The notes beneath the pieces were generated by a model. It made no database searches. It had not been told where the DNA came from and was given only the letters and a program-made list of their open reading frames with translations. From Conus ventricosus (lineage: Eukaryota > Mollusca > Gastropoda > Neogastropoda > Conidae), in the NCBI GenBank assembly GCA_018398815.1, contig CM031604.1:54252557-54316556 (forward strand): a stretch of DNA of 64,000 nucleotides, written 5' to 3'. Both the position numbers and the translations under genes were made by a program. Every line of letters begins with the position of its first letter. Positions within the stretch are counted from its first letter, which is position 1. Below are positions 45,887 through 58,583 of this stretch, piece by piece.

Positions 45887-47196
45887 TGTAGCGAGGTGTA
45901 ACAGTGTTGTGTTTTATTTTGGTTACCTTCGTGGATGAAAATTTTTTGTTCAAGAGTTATCTTCCCCTTAACTCCTTGGTCGAATCTATTTATTTTATTG
46001 TGTAAATCTTTAATCATGAATACCTCAGAACCTACATAGTTGTATGTACGTGTCGCTTAAAGTCACAAAAATTAATGTATTTGATTCATTACAACCGTAC
46101 TGGGCTGGAAGCCCATATTTTCTCTAAACTGGTAATTCGCACGAGCAATCTTGGCGCCATTTTCAATTGTCGTCGAATGAACATTGAATAATTCTTGATT
46201 TTACACAAAGTAAGAGGAAAACTGAAGAATCGAATATGCATGTTAAAAGTAAGTCCATAAGCTTTCATTCGTATATCGCATGCCTATGATCTTTTCTGTA
46301 CAAGCTTGCGACTATACGAATTGACTGACAGCGCCGGTCCTTTAGCGAGTCGCCTTCTTTGTTTACTGTCGGAGTTTTGATCCAATTATCATTCTACGAA
46401 ATTCGGACTTCCCGATCGAAATCTTGCTTATGACTCCATTTTGTTATGAATACAACTGAAAATGTGTAGAATTTATTATTTAACAGACCGTTTCAACAGG
46501 TATTTTTCAGTTGAAAATTGTGCGCCGACGGCCCGACGAAGTGAAAAGTCAGCTGTGTTTTCTAGTAATTTTTTAAAACAATTCTCACTTAGCACTTTCG
46601 GAAAATGAAGTTTATATGTATGAAAAGAGCGAAACATATTCATTCATTTTAAATATTCCTTTCAAATTTTTGAATGATTCTTAATTGAAAGTAGAAAATA
46701 TGACGCAAACAGGTTAAAAGTGGCTTCACTGGGCAATTAACAGAAAATTTTAATACGGTCAAATTTCAAATGTGACTTATCATTTATTTTCTGCGAGGTT
46801 TCATCCGATAGTAATATGTGTAAAAATGTTTGAACGGACCGAGCCAGCATACATGAACGCAAGAAACACAAAATCTGTTTTTTGCGCTCGCGAGGTTTCG
46901 TCTTCGGACCGTGTTGCTGGCTTTGCTATTGTTATAAAGCAGCTGGTGAGGAATGGAGGAGAGTTCCCAGTTCTGATGTGAGCTGGCGTGAGAGGCAGGG
47001 GTCGGGCACCTCGGGATGAGTGCTGAGAGAGAGAGAGTCCAGGCTGCTTCTGATTGAGTCCTAGCCATGGTGAGAAAAAAAGAAGAAAAACTCCACGTCT
47101 CCACTGCGCCCCTTTCTTACGCTGTTTCCCTTGGTTTCCTGCACTTATCACATTGACTTGTCACCTGACCACCCTTACCATCCACAACCATAATCA
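45887..47196 (+). mobile_element. LTR B
   Basis: TGTAGCGAGGTGTAACAGTG start, TATAAAG at about 46934, ends ..ATAATCA before ACTGGTGC. About 1.31 kb. Many single-base deletions relative to LTR A. Confidence 0.7.
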
Positions 47197-48397
47197 ACTG
47201 GTGCAAGCAGATCAGGAGACAGAAGGACAAGGAGAAAGCCCAAGAAGACGGAACATCCATACAATAATGCCTGCAACATTGATCAGTTTCATTTCGCCAG
47301 TGCGAGGATTCTCGACGGGAGAAGGACTGCCCTATGGAATGGATCTCCTTGCTGCAAGTCGCATCTCTCTGTGCGCTGAGCAAAATGATTTGCCTGCGCC
47401 TGGGATGCTAGGGCCATGTCGCTGTCGCTCTGGCTGCTGGAGGGGAAGGACTGGGTTGTCCCAGTTTTCAAGGCCGTATTGCTGTGCCTCTTTTAGGGTT
47501 GCTGTGTGACCGTACAAGCTGGGAATGCAGTGAGGCCAGTGCAGGTGGTGGTTTTGGATTTTCTCGGGCTGGTACGTACTGGTGTGGTCCTCGGATGAAA
47601 TTGAATGGGGAGGCAGATTGACTGTTGAGGATTCGCCGTCGGCATGCAGTCCTGCACCACCTTTGGGCTTTTTTTCTGCTTTTTTGGGTGTTGAGTGTTT
47701 GAGACGCTGTGACCAGTGAACCAATGCTGTCTCCCCCAGTTCTCCAATGTGCTATGCCACCAACGCAGCCCACGCGGTCTACGCGATCTGGAGAGAAACA
47801 ACAAAAAAGGATATACCCAGTGCCCGCTAGATGTGAACGCTTGCCAAGTAACAGACTTGGTCCAGATCTCACAAACAATTTCATACTCAGACATTCTTGT
47901 TAATAACTCCCCAAAAAGGGTGTGACTACTTTTTTAATACCTGTACATTTTAATGTTGTCTTTTTTTGTCATTTTTTGAAAACAAAGTACGTATCGATGT
48001 TTCCCCAAGACAAATGATGTATGGCCTTGTTTTCAAGTCGGACAGTAAGGACCAAGAGAAAACTACGGGTTTTTGATCTTGGGAAAACTTTGTTTCCCAA
48101 AACGACAAACTCCCTAGTCATGTTTTCCTGGGGGCTTGACTCTAAGGAGTTTGTCATTCCTTTCAGCCTTTTGACGGACTTTATGGAATTCTTGTTCAAA
48201 TATAAGCCATTGTTGTCGTTTTGGTTTTCCCAAAGCCCTGGAATTTAACAAATCCCTTAAAGTTATTTGGTACCCCATTTTCGGAATGTTTTTTAAATAA
48301 CAACTCCATTATAAAAATATTTTGGAATTGACATTTTGGAAATTTTTTTTTCAAATAACAAGTCCATGTTGTCACTCGTGCCTACCCAAAGTTTTTG

Positions 48398-48433
<36 letters not shown>

Positions 48434-48993
48434 AACAAATCCTTTTAATTTGTTAAAAACAAAATCTTAAGTCATTTTGGTACTTTACATTTTGGAAAAT
48501 TTTTTTTAAAAAAAAAGTCCCTTGTTGTCACTCGGGCCTACCCCAAAGTTTGGATTCGTTTGAAAAAAAAAATCCTTCCCAGTCATTTTGGGGCCCGCCT
48601 TTGGAGTTTTTTTTTTAAATAAAACTCCCTTAAAGTATTTTAGGGTGCCCAAAAATTTTGGGTTTTTTCCAGAAAACAAATCCTTTTAGTATTTTGTATT
48701 TGATATTTTGGGGAAATTTGTTTAAAAAAATGCCCTTTAGTCAAGCGAAACTGCCCCTTTTGAAGCCCGAAAAAAAAAAAGCCCCCTTAGTTGGAATGAA
48801 TGAATACAAAGAATGAGAGAGAGAAATTTTTGATGCTTTGTTTTGTACACTGAAAAAAGGGTTTGTTTGGGAAAAAAATGCCCCTCCCGACTTGAAGTTA
48901 AAGCTCCAGTTTTCCCCCCCTTTATTTTTTGGTTGTATTTATGACCCGTCATTTTTTGTCAGCGGGCGTGGTTGTAAAAAGAGTAGGGGGGGG
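47197..48993 (+). mobile_element. Internal region B, no gag/pol
   Basis: Aligns with internal region A with numerous small deletions; open frames are short. It ends in GAGTAGGGGGGGG before LTR C. The 48370-48800 part has unusually many A and T run expansions. Confidence 0.6.
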
Positions 48994-50320
48994 TTAGCGG
49001 GTGCTAACGTGTTTTTTTTATTTTGGTTTTTTCGTGGTGAAAAAGTTTTTTTCAAGATTATCTTCCCCCTCTCCCTTGGCGAATTATTTATTTTATTGTT
49101 AAATTTTTTTTAAAACTGAATACCCCAAACCTACATGTTTTATGACGTCGCTAAAGTCACAAAAATTAATGTATTTGAAATTACAACCCTATGGGTGAGA
49201 AGCCCATATTTTCTAAACGTATTTTGCAGACAAACTTGGGGCCATTTTCAATTGTCTGTCGAATGAAAAATTGAATAATTTTGATTTTCAAAAATAAGAG
49301 GAAAACGAAAAAATTTTAAATGCTGTTAAAAAATAAAAGGGGCCATAAACTTTTATTTTGTATATTAAAGCTTTGATTTTTTTGTAAATTGCGACTATAG
49401 GAGACTGACAGCGCGGGGGCCCCTTTGCGGTCGCCCTTCTTTTTTTACTGTCGGAGTTTTGATCCCAAAATTATCATTCTACGAAATTTTGGACTTCCCC
49501 TTTGAAATCTTGCTTATGACTCCATTTTTGTTTTTGAATACAACTGAAAATGTGTGAATTTATTATTTTTAAAAAAGCCCTTTCAAAAGAGTATTTTTCA
49601 GTTGAAAATTGTGCGCCCACGGCCGACGAAGTGAAAAGTCACTGTGTTTTTAGTAATTTTTAAAAAAAATTCTCCTTTGACACTGTCTGAAAAATATTTA
49701 TATGTATGAAAAGGCGAAATGCAGCTATTCATTCATTTAAAAATTTTTTCCGCTCTTCAGTATCTTTTATTGAAATAGAGGAAAAAAACGCAAAAAACGT
49801 TTAAAGGGCTTCACTTGGGGGGATTTTAACAGAAATGATTTAGTAAGGAAAAAAAATTTTTAAATTGCTTCTGCATTTTATTTCCTTGGTTCTGAGGTTT
49901 TTTTCCGATAGAAATTTGTGTTAATAGTTTGAACGACAGCGGCCAGACAACACTGAAGCTGCCCTAGAAAACACAAAAATTTTTGTTTGTTCCCGGCCTC
50001 GCGAGGGTCTTTTCGTCTTTGGCCCGGTTGCTGGTTTTGTAAATTTTTTATAAAAGCAGAGGTGGGGTGAGAATGGAGGGGAGTTTTCCCCAGATTCCAT
50101 GTGTGGCGACTGGTGAGAGGGAGGGAGGGGGGCACAGTGCGCTGGTGCTGAGAGCGAAAAGTTCCCCCGGTGCGTTCCCGGGGTTTAGCTCCCACCATGG
50201 GAGAGAAAAAAAGAGAAAAACTCCACGTGTCCACGGTCTTCTTTATGGCTTTGTCCCCCGGTTCCTGATTCTCACCCTCTGCCTGTTTCACCCGCCACCC
50301 TTCCCCTCCACACCCTCCAA
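48994..50320 (+). mobile_element. LTR C, degraded
   Basis: The TG start is lost (GGTTAGCGG). TATAAAA lies at about 50050. Homopolymer changes are dense. Homology ends near CACACCCTCC (about 50318); no internal region follows. Confidence 0.65.
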
Positions 50321-50329
50321 AAGCGTTTT

Positions 50330-51060
50330 TAAAACGGGATGAACGAAACCGGGACCAGCCAAAAGGAGGAAATGAGAATGGTTTATGATTGCCCTTAAAA
50401 TGATGTTTTAGAGGGAAATTGGGTTGGGTGTATTGTTTAAAAATTTTTAAGAAAAAAAGGGCCGTTGGTTTTAGGGTTAATTGTGTAAAAATATGAAAAA
50501 AAAATTTTTAAATACTTCTTCCTTCCCTTCTGTACTACCAAAATATCAACCCCATCTAATTTCTCTCCTACTGTGTGAAAAAACTGTAATAATCCGAGAG
50601 AAGGGGGGGGGATTGGCGGGAGAAGAAGGGGTTTTGTCAGGGGGGGTGTAGATGAACAAACAAATGCTGTGTTAAAAACGTCATAAAGTTATTTAAAAAA
50701 AAAAAAGTAAAAATCAGGGCAAATGTAAGGCTATTAATGCATAATTAAGATATTAATAGTGATAGTAGATATAATAGCTGTAACAGTTACAATGATAGTA
50801 ACAACAGTAACAATGATAATAATAGTAAAGTATTAGTTATGATATAAAAATAATAGTCATCATAATAATGATACTGTTGTAAGTAAGTAAGAATAATAAA
50901 GGTTGTTTGGTTTTTTTGCATGTGTGTAATGATGATAATGATGATGATGATGATGATGATTATAGTACTGATGATAATGATATGATGACATTAACAATGA
51001 TATCAATAATGACAAAAGTAAATTCAATCATAATGATAATAGTCGATGGAAAGAAGTAGA
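50330..51060. other. No gene seen; trinucleotide-like DNA
   Basis: Degenerate ATA/ATG/TAG trinucleotide DNA from about 50740, with (GAT)n near 50932-50962. Confidence 0.6.
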
Positions 51061-51157
51061 AAGGACTATTGGAACAGGGAGAGAGTGATGATGATAGCAA
51101 TGATAATGATGATAGTGGTGACAATGATAATGGTAATATGAGGGGTGAACCACATGC

Positions 51158-51163
<6 letters not shown>

Positions 51164-51229
<66 letters not shown>

Positions 51230-51412
51230 CCCTCCACTCCTCCCACAAACACATACACACATAAACTTCTTTCCTCCCCCTCTCTGTGTTTTGAGAAACT
51301 GTAAAAATCATGTGGACTCTTTGGCAGCCAAGCAGAAGTGAGTGGTAGAAACAACAGCAAGTCATAGGTGTAGGATGGAATGGTGTGGGTGTATGGGTGG
51401 AAGGAGGATGGG
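51164..51412. repeat. Dispersed repeat R3, copy 1, with leading (CA)n
   Basis: (CA)n at 51164-51229 is followed by TTGAGAAACTGT.A...TGTGGACTCTTTGGCAGC, AGAAGTGAGTGGTAGAAACAACAG and GTATGGGTGGAAGGAGGATGG. The same order is found at 53925-54170. Confidence 0.8.
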
Positions 51413-51556
51413 GTCTTCTGTTTAACATGTTGTTCTATGTATGGTTTCAGAATAATGTGTAGTATGTCTCTTAAAATGTGAATTTATGTATATTTTACTG
51501 GTGTGCAAATGACTGGCAAGTGTCAAAGATGTCTTCAGGTCAGAATATGTTCAAAT

Positions 51557-51626
<70 letters not shown>

Positions 51627-51688
51627 TGTGGTGGTGGTGGTGATGATGGCAGAAATGTGTGTGAGTATGGGTTTATGTGTACATGTGC

Positions 51689-51720
<32 letters not shown>
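51557..51720. repeat. (TG)n microsatellites
   Basis: TG runs at 51557-51625 and 51688-51720, separated by GTGGTGGTGG and degenerate TG DNA. Confidence 0.95.
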
Positions 51721-52459
51721 TACTGAGCATTCATTTCAATATGTCTCCCCCCCCCCTGCTCCCCCTCCCACATCCTACTGCACCTTTCCACCCACTTCTC
51801 ATTCAGCCCCCCCCCCCCCCCTTCCACACCACTCTCCATCCTGATGTCCTCTCTTTTTTTCTCCCTCTCACAACTCCTGCACTCTTTCACTGTTTTGAAA
51901 TGCAAAATTGTTGTTCAACATACACACAACATACACTGGCCTAGGCTGTATTCAGCAATGAATAATTTTCACATTAACACTGCTACAAAATCAAATTTAA
52001 AGTTTATTGATACCAATACACTGGTCATAAAATGTCCCATGTGGGAATAAAATGAGGATTTGTTGCCTCCTGTCCCAAAAGTCATGTCTTAAAAGGGTGG
52101 TTGGAAAAAAATTAACAGCAAACTACATCTGAAGTAAGGGTAGCTTTTATCATAATGACAAAATGAACATATATGTAGGTAGTTCCCAATAAACATTGGC
52201 AGCTGTCCATCTCTATGAGTATTGATTTTAAAGAATAATTTTTGAGTTGTGACTGAATTAGCTATCAGTGCAGTGGTTTCACTGCTCTCCCATTAATCAT
52301 GCACACACTGCTTGTGAGATGAATCTGAGCAGATTATTGTGTATACATATGGAGTTGTCTCATCCTTTTTTTTTTTTCACTTAGGGTTGATTCCAAGAAT
52401 TTTCAATGTTTGAAAGTCATTTAACATCATGAAACCGTCACTCTTTAGAGGAGTGTTTC

Positions 52460-52496
<37 letters not shown>

Positions 52497-53188
52497 AACT
52501 CCAAGGTCAGTAGTTACATCTCACTGAATACGCTCTTCCTAGTTTGTACTCATCATGACCATACTGTGTTTAAAATTTGTCAGTAAAATGTTGTTGGCAA
52601 GAGCTTCAGCAGCCAGTGTCATTTCAACGCTGGCAAAAATTGCAAATGGGCTGTTACATGCTACTGCAGAGTTAATAGCAGGTGCTTTCAAAAGACTCAC
52701 AGACTCAACCTAAGTGTGCGGGTACCATGTAAAGTGTTCATTAGAGTTGGAAATGGATTGAAGCTTTTCATGCGGGCATTATTTCTTCAATAGGTTCAGA
52801 GAAAGGTTGTGTACATGAATTTGCTATTTTTCAAGTTTCATCGAAAATTATCATTAGACCCCCCCCCCCCCCCCCACCCTCATCAGTTTTGAATAGAAAT
52901 CCCAGATAATGAGGCTAGCTAGAGTGATGGGACCTTACTAGTGTTTAAAAGAAATTCTGGTGCTTTCTTTCTCTTTTCACATTATAATCTTATTTACATA
53001 CTCATTTTTTCCACCAGTTATGTTTTGTTTACTCAAAAAATAATATGTGATTCTTTCTCACCTTATGTTGTTCTTAGAGGGTTTGGTATTTTAGGAGCTG
53101 ACATCTATCAGTAAGTTGATGCAATTTGGAGAGTGTGTGCATGTGTGTGTGTATTCCCTGTTCCGCATCCCCTTCTTATGCCCTCCCC

Positions 53189-53190
<2 letters not shown>
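51721..53190. other. No gene seen
   Basis: C-runs at about 51750, 51810 and 52859-52876, poly-A at about 52466-52491. No recognisable coding sequence. Confidence 0.5.
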
Positions 53191-53220
<30 letters not shown>

Positions 53221-53238
53221 AAACTAGAAAAGCACGCA

Positions 53239-53276
<38 letters not shown>

Positions 53277-53280
53277 AACA

Positions 53281-53890
53281 CATCTCACTGTGGTATAAAG
53301 TGGAATGAAATAGCAGACAGTATTGCAAAAGAAGGAGCAAATAGAAATGCTGAAAATTTATTAAGGAATTCCTTCAATTTGTCCTCTTGCGAATTAATCC
53401 AAATTATGGAAAAGTATACACATAAGCAGAATTTTAGTTAAGAAAGAAAGAGATACTTTGCTATCATGCCCAAGGCACATTATTTGATTAATTCATAAAT
53501 TAAAAACTTGGAACACTAAATATTCTCATGGTATTACTTCTGTCTGCAGAGAAATCATTTCTGTGCATCATCTTTTGTTTGAATGTTCAGTGTTGACCTT
53601 GCTCTATCAGGAGAAATGTATTGAGATGAATAACTTTGACAATGTCAATACTGTTTTATATGGTTCATGTGTTGCTGAGATTGCCATGGGTGTTTCGCAG
53701 TCACAGGTTGCAAAATGTTTTATAAAGATCAACAATTTTGTGTGCCACTCCGGTATTACACTTATGTAAATATGCATATATCAGGTGTGGGTTTACATGG
53801 ATGATAAGTTGAGTGTAAAAATTTTAAAACTTTTTTTCATTGGCGATGAAAAGACGTTAAATAAACCACTGAACTGAACTGAACTGAGCA
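53281..53890 (+). pseudogene. LINE RNase H and C-terminal fragment, starting at a CA repeat
   Basis: From 53281 the frame reads SHCGIKWNEIADSIAKEGA, the C-terminal motif of the RNase H domain found in I/Nimb/jockey-like LINEs (the D of IAD is a metal ligand), then runs to a stop at 53442. A shifted frame (VHHLLFECSV, 53560-53590, and following) has the usual zinc-binding C-terminal look. The 3' end is GACGTTAAATAAACCACTGAACTGAACTGAAC, a (GAACT)n tail. The 5' junction is the CA microsatellite itself. Confidence 0.75.
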
Positions 53891-53924
53891 CACACACTGT
53901 TCTCTCCAAACTCTTCACTCCTCA

Positions 53925-53938
53925 CACACACACACACA

Positions 53939-54001
<63 letters not shown>

Positions 54002-54170
54002 CTTTCCTTCCCCTCTCACTGTCTTGAGAAACTGTTATATATTGTGGACTCTTTAGCAGCTTAGGAGAAGTGAGTGGTAGAAACAACAGTAAGTGGTGGT
54101 GGTGGGGGTGGGTGGGGGTGTGTGTGGAATGGCGTGAGGTGTATGGGTGGAAGGAGGATGGCACACACAT
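53925..54170. repeat. Dispersed repeat R3, copy 2, with leading (CA)n
   Basis: (CA)n at 53925-53997, then CTTGAGAAACTGT, TTGTGGACTCTTTAGCAGC, GAAGTGAGTGGTAGAAACAACAG, GTATGGGTGGAAGGAGGATGG as in copy 1. Confidence 0.8.
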
Positions 54171-54198
54171 GCATGTATATGTGTGTGTGTGGTGTGTG

Positions 54199-54200
<2 letters not shown>

Positions 54201-54296
<96 letters not shown>

Positions 54297-54352
54297 GACA
54301 GAGGGAGACAGAGAGAGAAGAGCGAGACAGAGCAAGACAGACACACACACAC

Positions 54353-54430
<78 letters not shown>
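54201..54430. repeat. (AG)n/(ACAG)n tract
   Basis: (AG)n 54201-54267, (ACAG)n to about 54300, mixed, then (AG)n 54362-54429. Confidence 0.95.
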
Positions 54431-54432
<2 letters not shown>

Positions 54433-54444
54433 ATTTTCGTCCAG

Positions 54445-54554
54445 TACTTTCACCGGCTGCCACTTTGTGAAGACTGAACTAAGAACTGTTGCAGATTTCT
54501 TTGGGGTTAAGTCTAATTGAATTGTTTCCCTTAGATAGCAGCTCCGCGCGGGTG

Positions 54555-54555
<1 letters not shown>
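54445..54555 (+). repeat. Dispersed repeat R2, copy 2
   Basis: Matches 37490-37610 and again follows an AG tract. Confidence 0.7.
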
Positions 54556-54556
<1 letters not shown>

Positions 54557-54616
<60 letters not shown>

Positions 54617-54663
54617 TGTGTGTGTGTGTGTAAGGGGGAGGGAGGGGGTAGGTGTGCGCGCAG

Positions 54664-54718
<55 letters not shown>

Positions 54719-54750
54719 ACACGCGTGCCTGTGTGTGCGTGCGTGCGTGC

Positions 54751-54817
<67 letters not shown>

Positions 54818-54855
54818 TGTGTGTGTGTCTGTGTGTGTGTCTGTGTGTGTGAATG
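54557..54855. repeat. Long (TG)n complex
   Basis: Three TG arrays with GC-rich breaks (TGCGCGCAGCG, TGCACACGCG) that can pair with one another. Confidence 0.95.
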
Positions 54856-54919
54856 AGAGAGAGAGAGAGAATGAGAGAGAGAGAGTCAGTCAGTCAGCCT
54901 GTGTGTAGCGGTGTGTGTG

Positions 54920-55755
54920 TGTCATTCATTTAACGTCTTTCCACTAAACGTGATATTAGACGATAAAAAAAAAAGGAGTGTGTAAGAGAATAAGACTAGT
55001 GCATGACTGAAAGTTATAGAGTTCCAAGTATGCATGCATGTATGTGTGAATGTGTGTACACATATGGTGCTTAGGCGGTTATTTAAAATATATCTGATTA
55101 AAGAAATATGTGTATAACTACACTATTAGAAATAAGAAACAGAAGGAAAAAAAAAACAATATATATATAACAACAACAAAATCAGTGAACACCCCCACCC
55201 CACCCCACCCACCCCCTTCCTTTTCTTCCCTCTCTATCCTCTCCCCGTTCCTCCCTCCCCCTCCATCACTTTTATATTAAGAAAAAAAAATTCAGATATT
55301 GTAGTGACCAATTGGACTGATATCTAAACTTACAAAACAATCTTAGGTTAAAGCTGGTGAATTGTATATAATGTGAGTTATTTTGCAACAACACTGGAAT
55401 AAAAGTATTTACAAGTTCTTACGTGTGTGCTTATGCTTGTGCACGCACATGTATGAGTGCATGTGCGTGTGCGCGTGTGTGTATGCATATGCGAGTGTGT
55501 TTGAGTGTGTGTGTGTACATATGTGTGTGCTTATATGAGTGCTTATATGAATAATAATGGTAATTACAAAGCACTTAAATTTTTCAACAAAAATTTCAAA
55601 GGAAAAGAAAAAACAATTAACAAAACTAATCAATTTAACAACCATCAAGGCACAGAACCGTAACTTTTCTCCGTCTTTTTCACTTTTAAGCTTTGTACAT
55701 TATTCCATCTTCCCTCCCCACACTTATGCCCGCCCCACATACAACAAAAAAAAAA
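54920..55755. other. No gene seen
   Basis: Degenerate TG DNA at 55420-55545, C-rich patch at 55190-55265. Confidence 0.5.
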
Positions 55756-55761
55756 AGGAAC

Positions 55762-56481
55762 CTATAAATACTTCCCCAATGGAGTGCGCTCTAAGCATAC
55801 AAAAAACTCATGTGTTAGAGCTGGTGACTCAAAGATGGCCTGTGCACTATTTTGTCTCAACACTGGAATTATTTTTTTCATGTCTTGACATGCAACAATA
55901 TGTTCACGTGTTATTTTCTTTTTACATAAACACACTATGTTTTTAACATATTTTGTTTTAAAAGCATCGAGTTTCCACCTATACATCAACGAAAGTATAT
56001 TTTTATTTAAACTAAAGTTATGTTGAATAATTTTAATATCAAAAGTATCAAACTGATTTTGATTGTCATGTTCTATCATTCTATCTTTGAATTTTTTCAA
56101 AATATGTGTTTTAACTAGGTTGCACTGCTCATGTACCGATAAGGCTAGTTTAAGATATTCAGAACCAGAGATATGTTTTGCTCCACATTTAGCTGCCCTA
56201 TCTACTTTGTCGTTATAATAAAAGGAACAGTGTGAAGGAATCCAACAAAAGGATAACTGGGTGCCTCCTTCAATAAGCATGTGGATCAAACAGCTGACCT
56301 CAATAATCATTTCAGGTCTAGTATGCAGATGAAAATCTTTTAGCGCCTGGAGGACTGATTTTGAATCCACACAAAACAGAGCTTGAAATATATGTTTGGG
56401 GGAAATTTAAAAGGTAATTCAAAGCCATGAGTATTGCTGTTAATTCAGCTGTGAATATGGATATGTTACATCCAATGTAGC

Positions 56482-56482
<1 letters not shown>
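55762..56482 (-). pseudogene. LINE RNase H domain and C-terminus, starting at a TG repeat
   Basis: On minus from 56482: [19 protein letters not shown] (the catalytic Glu of RNase H), a frame break near 56370, then VDSKSVLQAL (catalytic Asp) and FCWIPSHCSFYYNDKVDRAA (last Asp), followed by a long intact C-terminal part to 55762 with CLCKKKITREHIV and the late-frame HIVACQDM zinc-like motif. One frameshift apart, about 240 codons are readable, so this is a fairly young fragment of an I/Nimb/jockey-like LINE. Reverse transcriptase is absent: the copy stops exactly where the TG tract (56483-56555) begins. Confidence 0.8.
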
Positions 56483-56557
<75 letters not shown>

Positions 56558-56612
56558 CGCACGTGTATGTGTACGTGTGTACTGCACTTTCATCAAAGAG
56601 AATATCTGTGCA

Positions 56613-56675
<63 letters not shown>

Positions 56676-56706
56676 GCGCGCGCGCATACGTCTGTGTCTG
56701 GTGCTC

Positions 56707-56783
<77 letters not shown>
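56483..56783. repeat. Three long (TG)n arrays
   Basis: TG runs at 56483-56556, 56614-56671 and 56708-56783 with unique spacers of 40-60 bp. Confidence 0.97.
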
Positions 56784-56784
<1 letters not shown>

Positions 56785-56819
56785 TGTACGGACTAAAGGG
56801 ATAAACGAGGATGGATGGG

Positions 56820-56910
56820 GGGAGGGGGGGGGGTGCGCTGATTGACACCACTGAAACACATTTATCGTGTCCCAATCCAGCATCGGGGAACTATAGAATA
56901 GACTACGGCT
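56820..56910 (-). repeat. Dispersed repeat R4, copy 1
   Basis: On minus, GATTGGGACACGATAAATG and GTTTCAGTGGTGTCAATCAGCG, then C-run and CA tract. The same order stands on + at 57645-57735. Confidence 0.7.
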
Positions 56911-57052
56911 GTTCAGTTCTCTCATGAATTCAACGCTTCTTTCTGCGACCGAGGTCACGTATGTCTACTGAAAATAATCAACCAAGAATCAGTCTCACAT
57001 CGCGTTGTTTATGGAATGAATGGTTCAGGAGTTCTACAGTCCACACCCTCTC

Positions 57053-57157
<105 letters not shown>

Positions 57158-57159
57158 TT

Positions 57160-57640
57160 TCCAGGCGCACTTGCTGACCACCTCACCCAACAATCCCCAC
57201 CCCATCCCCGCTTGCTCCTTTCTAGCATCATAGTTTATACAGTCCAGTTGGGAAATATTTGGAAGACTTGGGGTTCTTCAGATTCACAACCCCGAACAAT
57301 ACAAACTGATATAAGACAAACAAAAATCCATGTTCAGTGTTTTCCGTCGATGGGCTAGGTATTATATGGTTATTGTGATTCAGCCGTGTAATCCTATGGT
57401 TACGCTTTCCGTCAGCGGTTTTGGGTCGCGTGAATAAAGGGCTTCAGTGATAAGAACCGATTAACAAAGCTGACCAGCATTCCACAAACCATTTTGGAGG
57501 TGTGAGGGGGGTGGGGTGGGGGTGGGTGGGTGCTGTGGCTGATTCTTTTTTTGGTAGACAAACGCGATAATGATCACAAAAAGAAGCGATTAATTGCGTT
57601 ATTGGCCTGATAATCATAGCCCATTCCATATTCTTTTCGT
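57160..57640. other. No gene seen
   Basis: G/T-rich patch at 57500-57530; no coding signal. Confidence 0.5.
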
Positions 57641-57644
57641 TGCC

Positions 57645-57854
<210 letters not shown>

Positions 57855-57988
57855 CCATGTCAATGTCCATATTTATGCCCCTAGAAATAATGTTTGCATG
57901 TAAAAGAAGCACAATCAGAAACTGAAAATATTTGTCTGTAAACAGATTATCTGGTCTTACGCAGGTCAGTTTAGATATGCCAAACGCG

Positions 57989-57992
<4 letters not shown>

Positions 57993-58060
<68 letters not shown>
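57993..58060. repeat. (CA)n microsatellite
   Basis: About 34 CA units. Confidence 0.97.
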
Positions 58061-58064
<4 letters not shown>

Positions 58065-58229
58065 TCACTAAGTTACCACGATGGCCTCTATTTTCATGTT
58101 TCCACCAACTCCGCGCAAAAGTAAACCTCAATTGAACCGTGTTCATGGCACTCGACCGGGGTTTTTAGGGGCCCACAAACTGTTAATAGCAAAGGCACAG
58201 GAAAGACGCATGCAAGGCCCCATCCTCGT

Positions 58230-58340
58230 GCATCAATATATATGCTGAAATATATGTTCTTGTCCGAACCGACAGCCCTGATGTGGCCCTTTGCGGTCGG
58301 CTGGGCTATAAGCAACATTATCTTATCTTATCTTGTCCGA
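58230..58340 (+). mobile_element. SINE 3' end with (ATCTT)n tail
   Basis: CCTGATGTGGCCCTTTGCGG followed by TCGGCTGGGCTATAAGCAAC and TTATCTTATCTTATCTTG. This GGCCC..GCGGTCGGCTGGGC..TAAGCAA ending followed by a short A/T-rich tandem tail is what many invertebrate SINEs end in. The head is not found upstream. Confidence 0.5.
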
Positions 58341-58583
58341 ACCGAAAGTACCTATCGTCGACACACATTAGAAGCTTCTTCCAATAATTCCCGAGTGTAT
58401 ATTATGTGTAGTGAGTGCGCATTGGGGGTTAATATGTTGTGTAGAACGATATGTCAGCGACGTCAATCAAACCACGAAATAAACAATGTTACGACTTGCG
58501 AACGTTTTTCATCATGGGAGCAAGAGTTACGCTACTTGTTTGGTATTTGCAGGTCAACGAGACGTTAAAGATCCGGCTCAACA
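58341..58583. other. No gene seen
   Basis: Includes the 27-nt string TGGGAGCAAGAGTTACGCTA... (58515) shared with 18428. Confidence 0.4.

Noticed and set aside
54053..54908. Frames of 135-219 codons rich in Ser-Leu, His-Thr or Cys-Val
   Set aside because: Microsatellite translations of (AG)n and (TG)n.
56318..56958. Frames of 120-185 codons with His-Thr or Cys-Val repeats
   Set aside because: Mostly CA/TG translations; only the last codons of the minus frame ([11 protein letters not shown]) belong to the LINE RNase H fragment, which is annotated.
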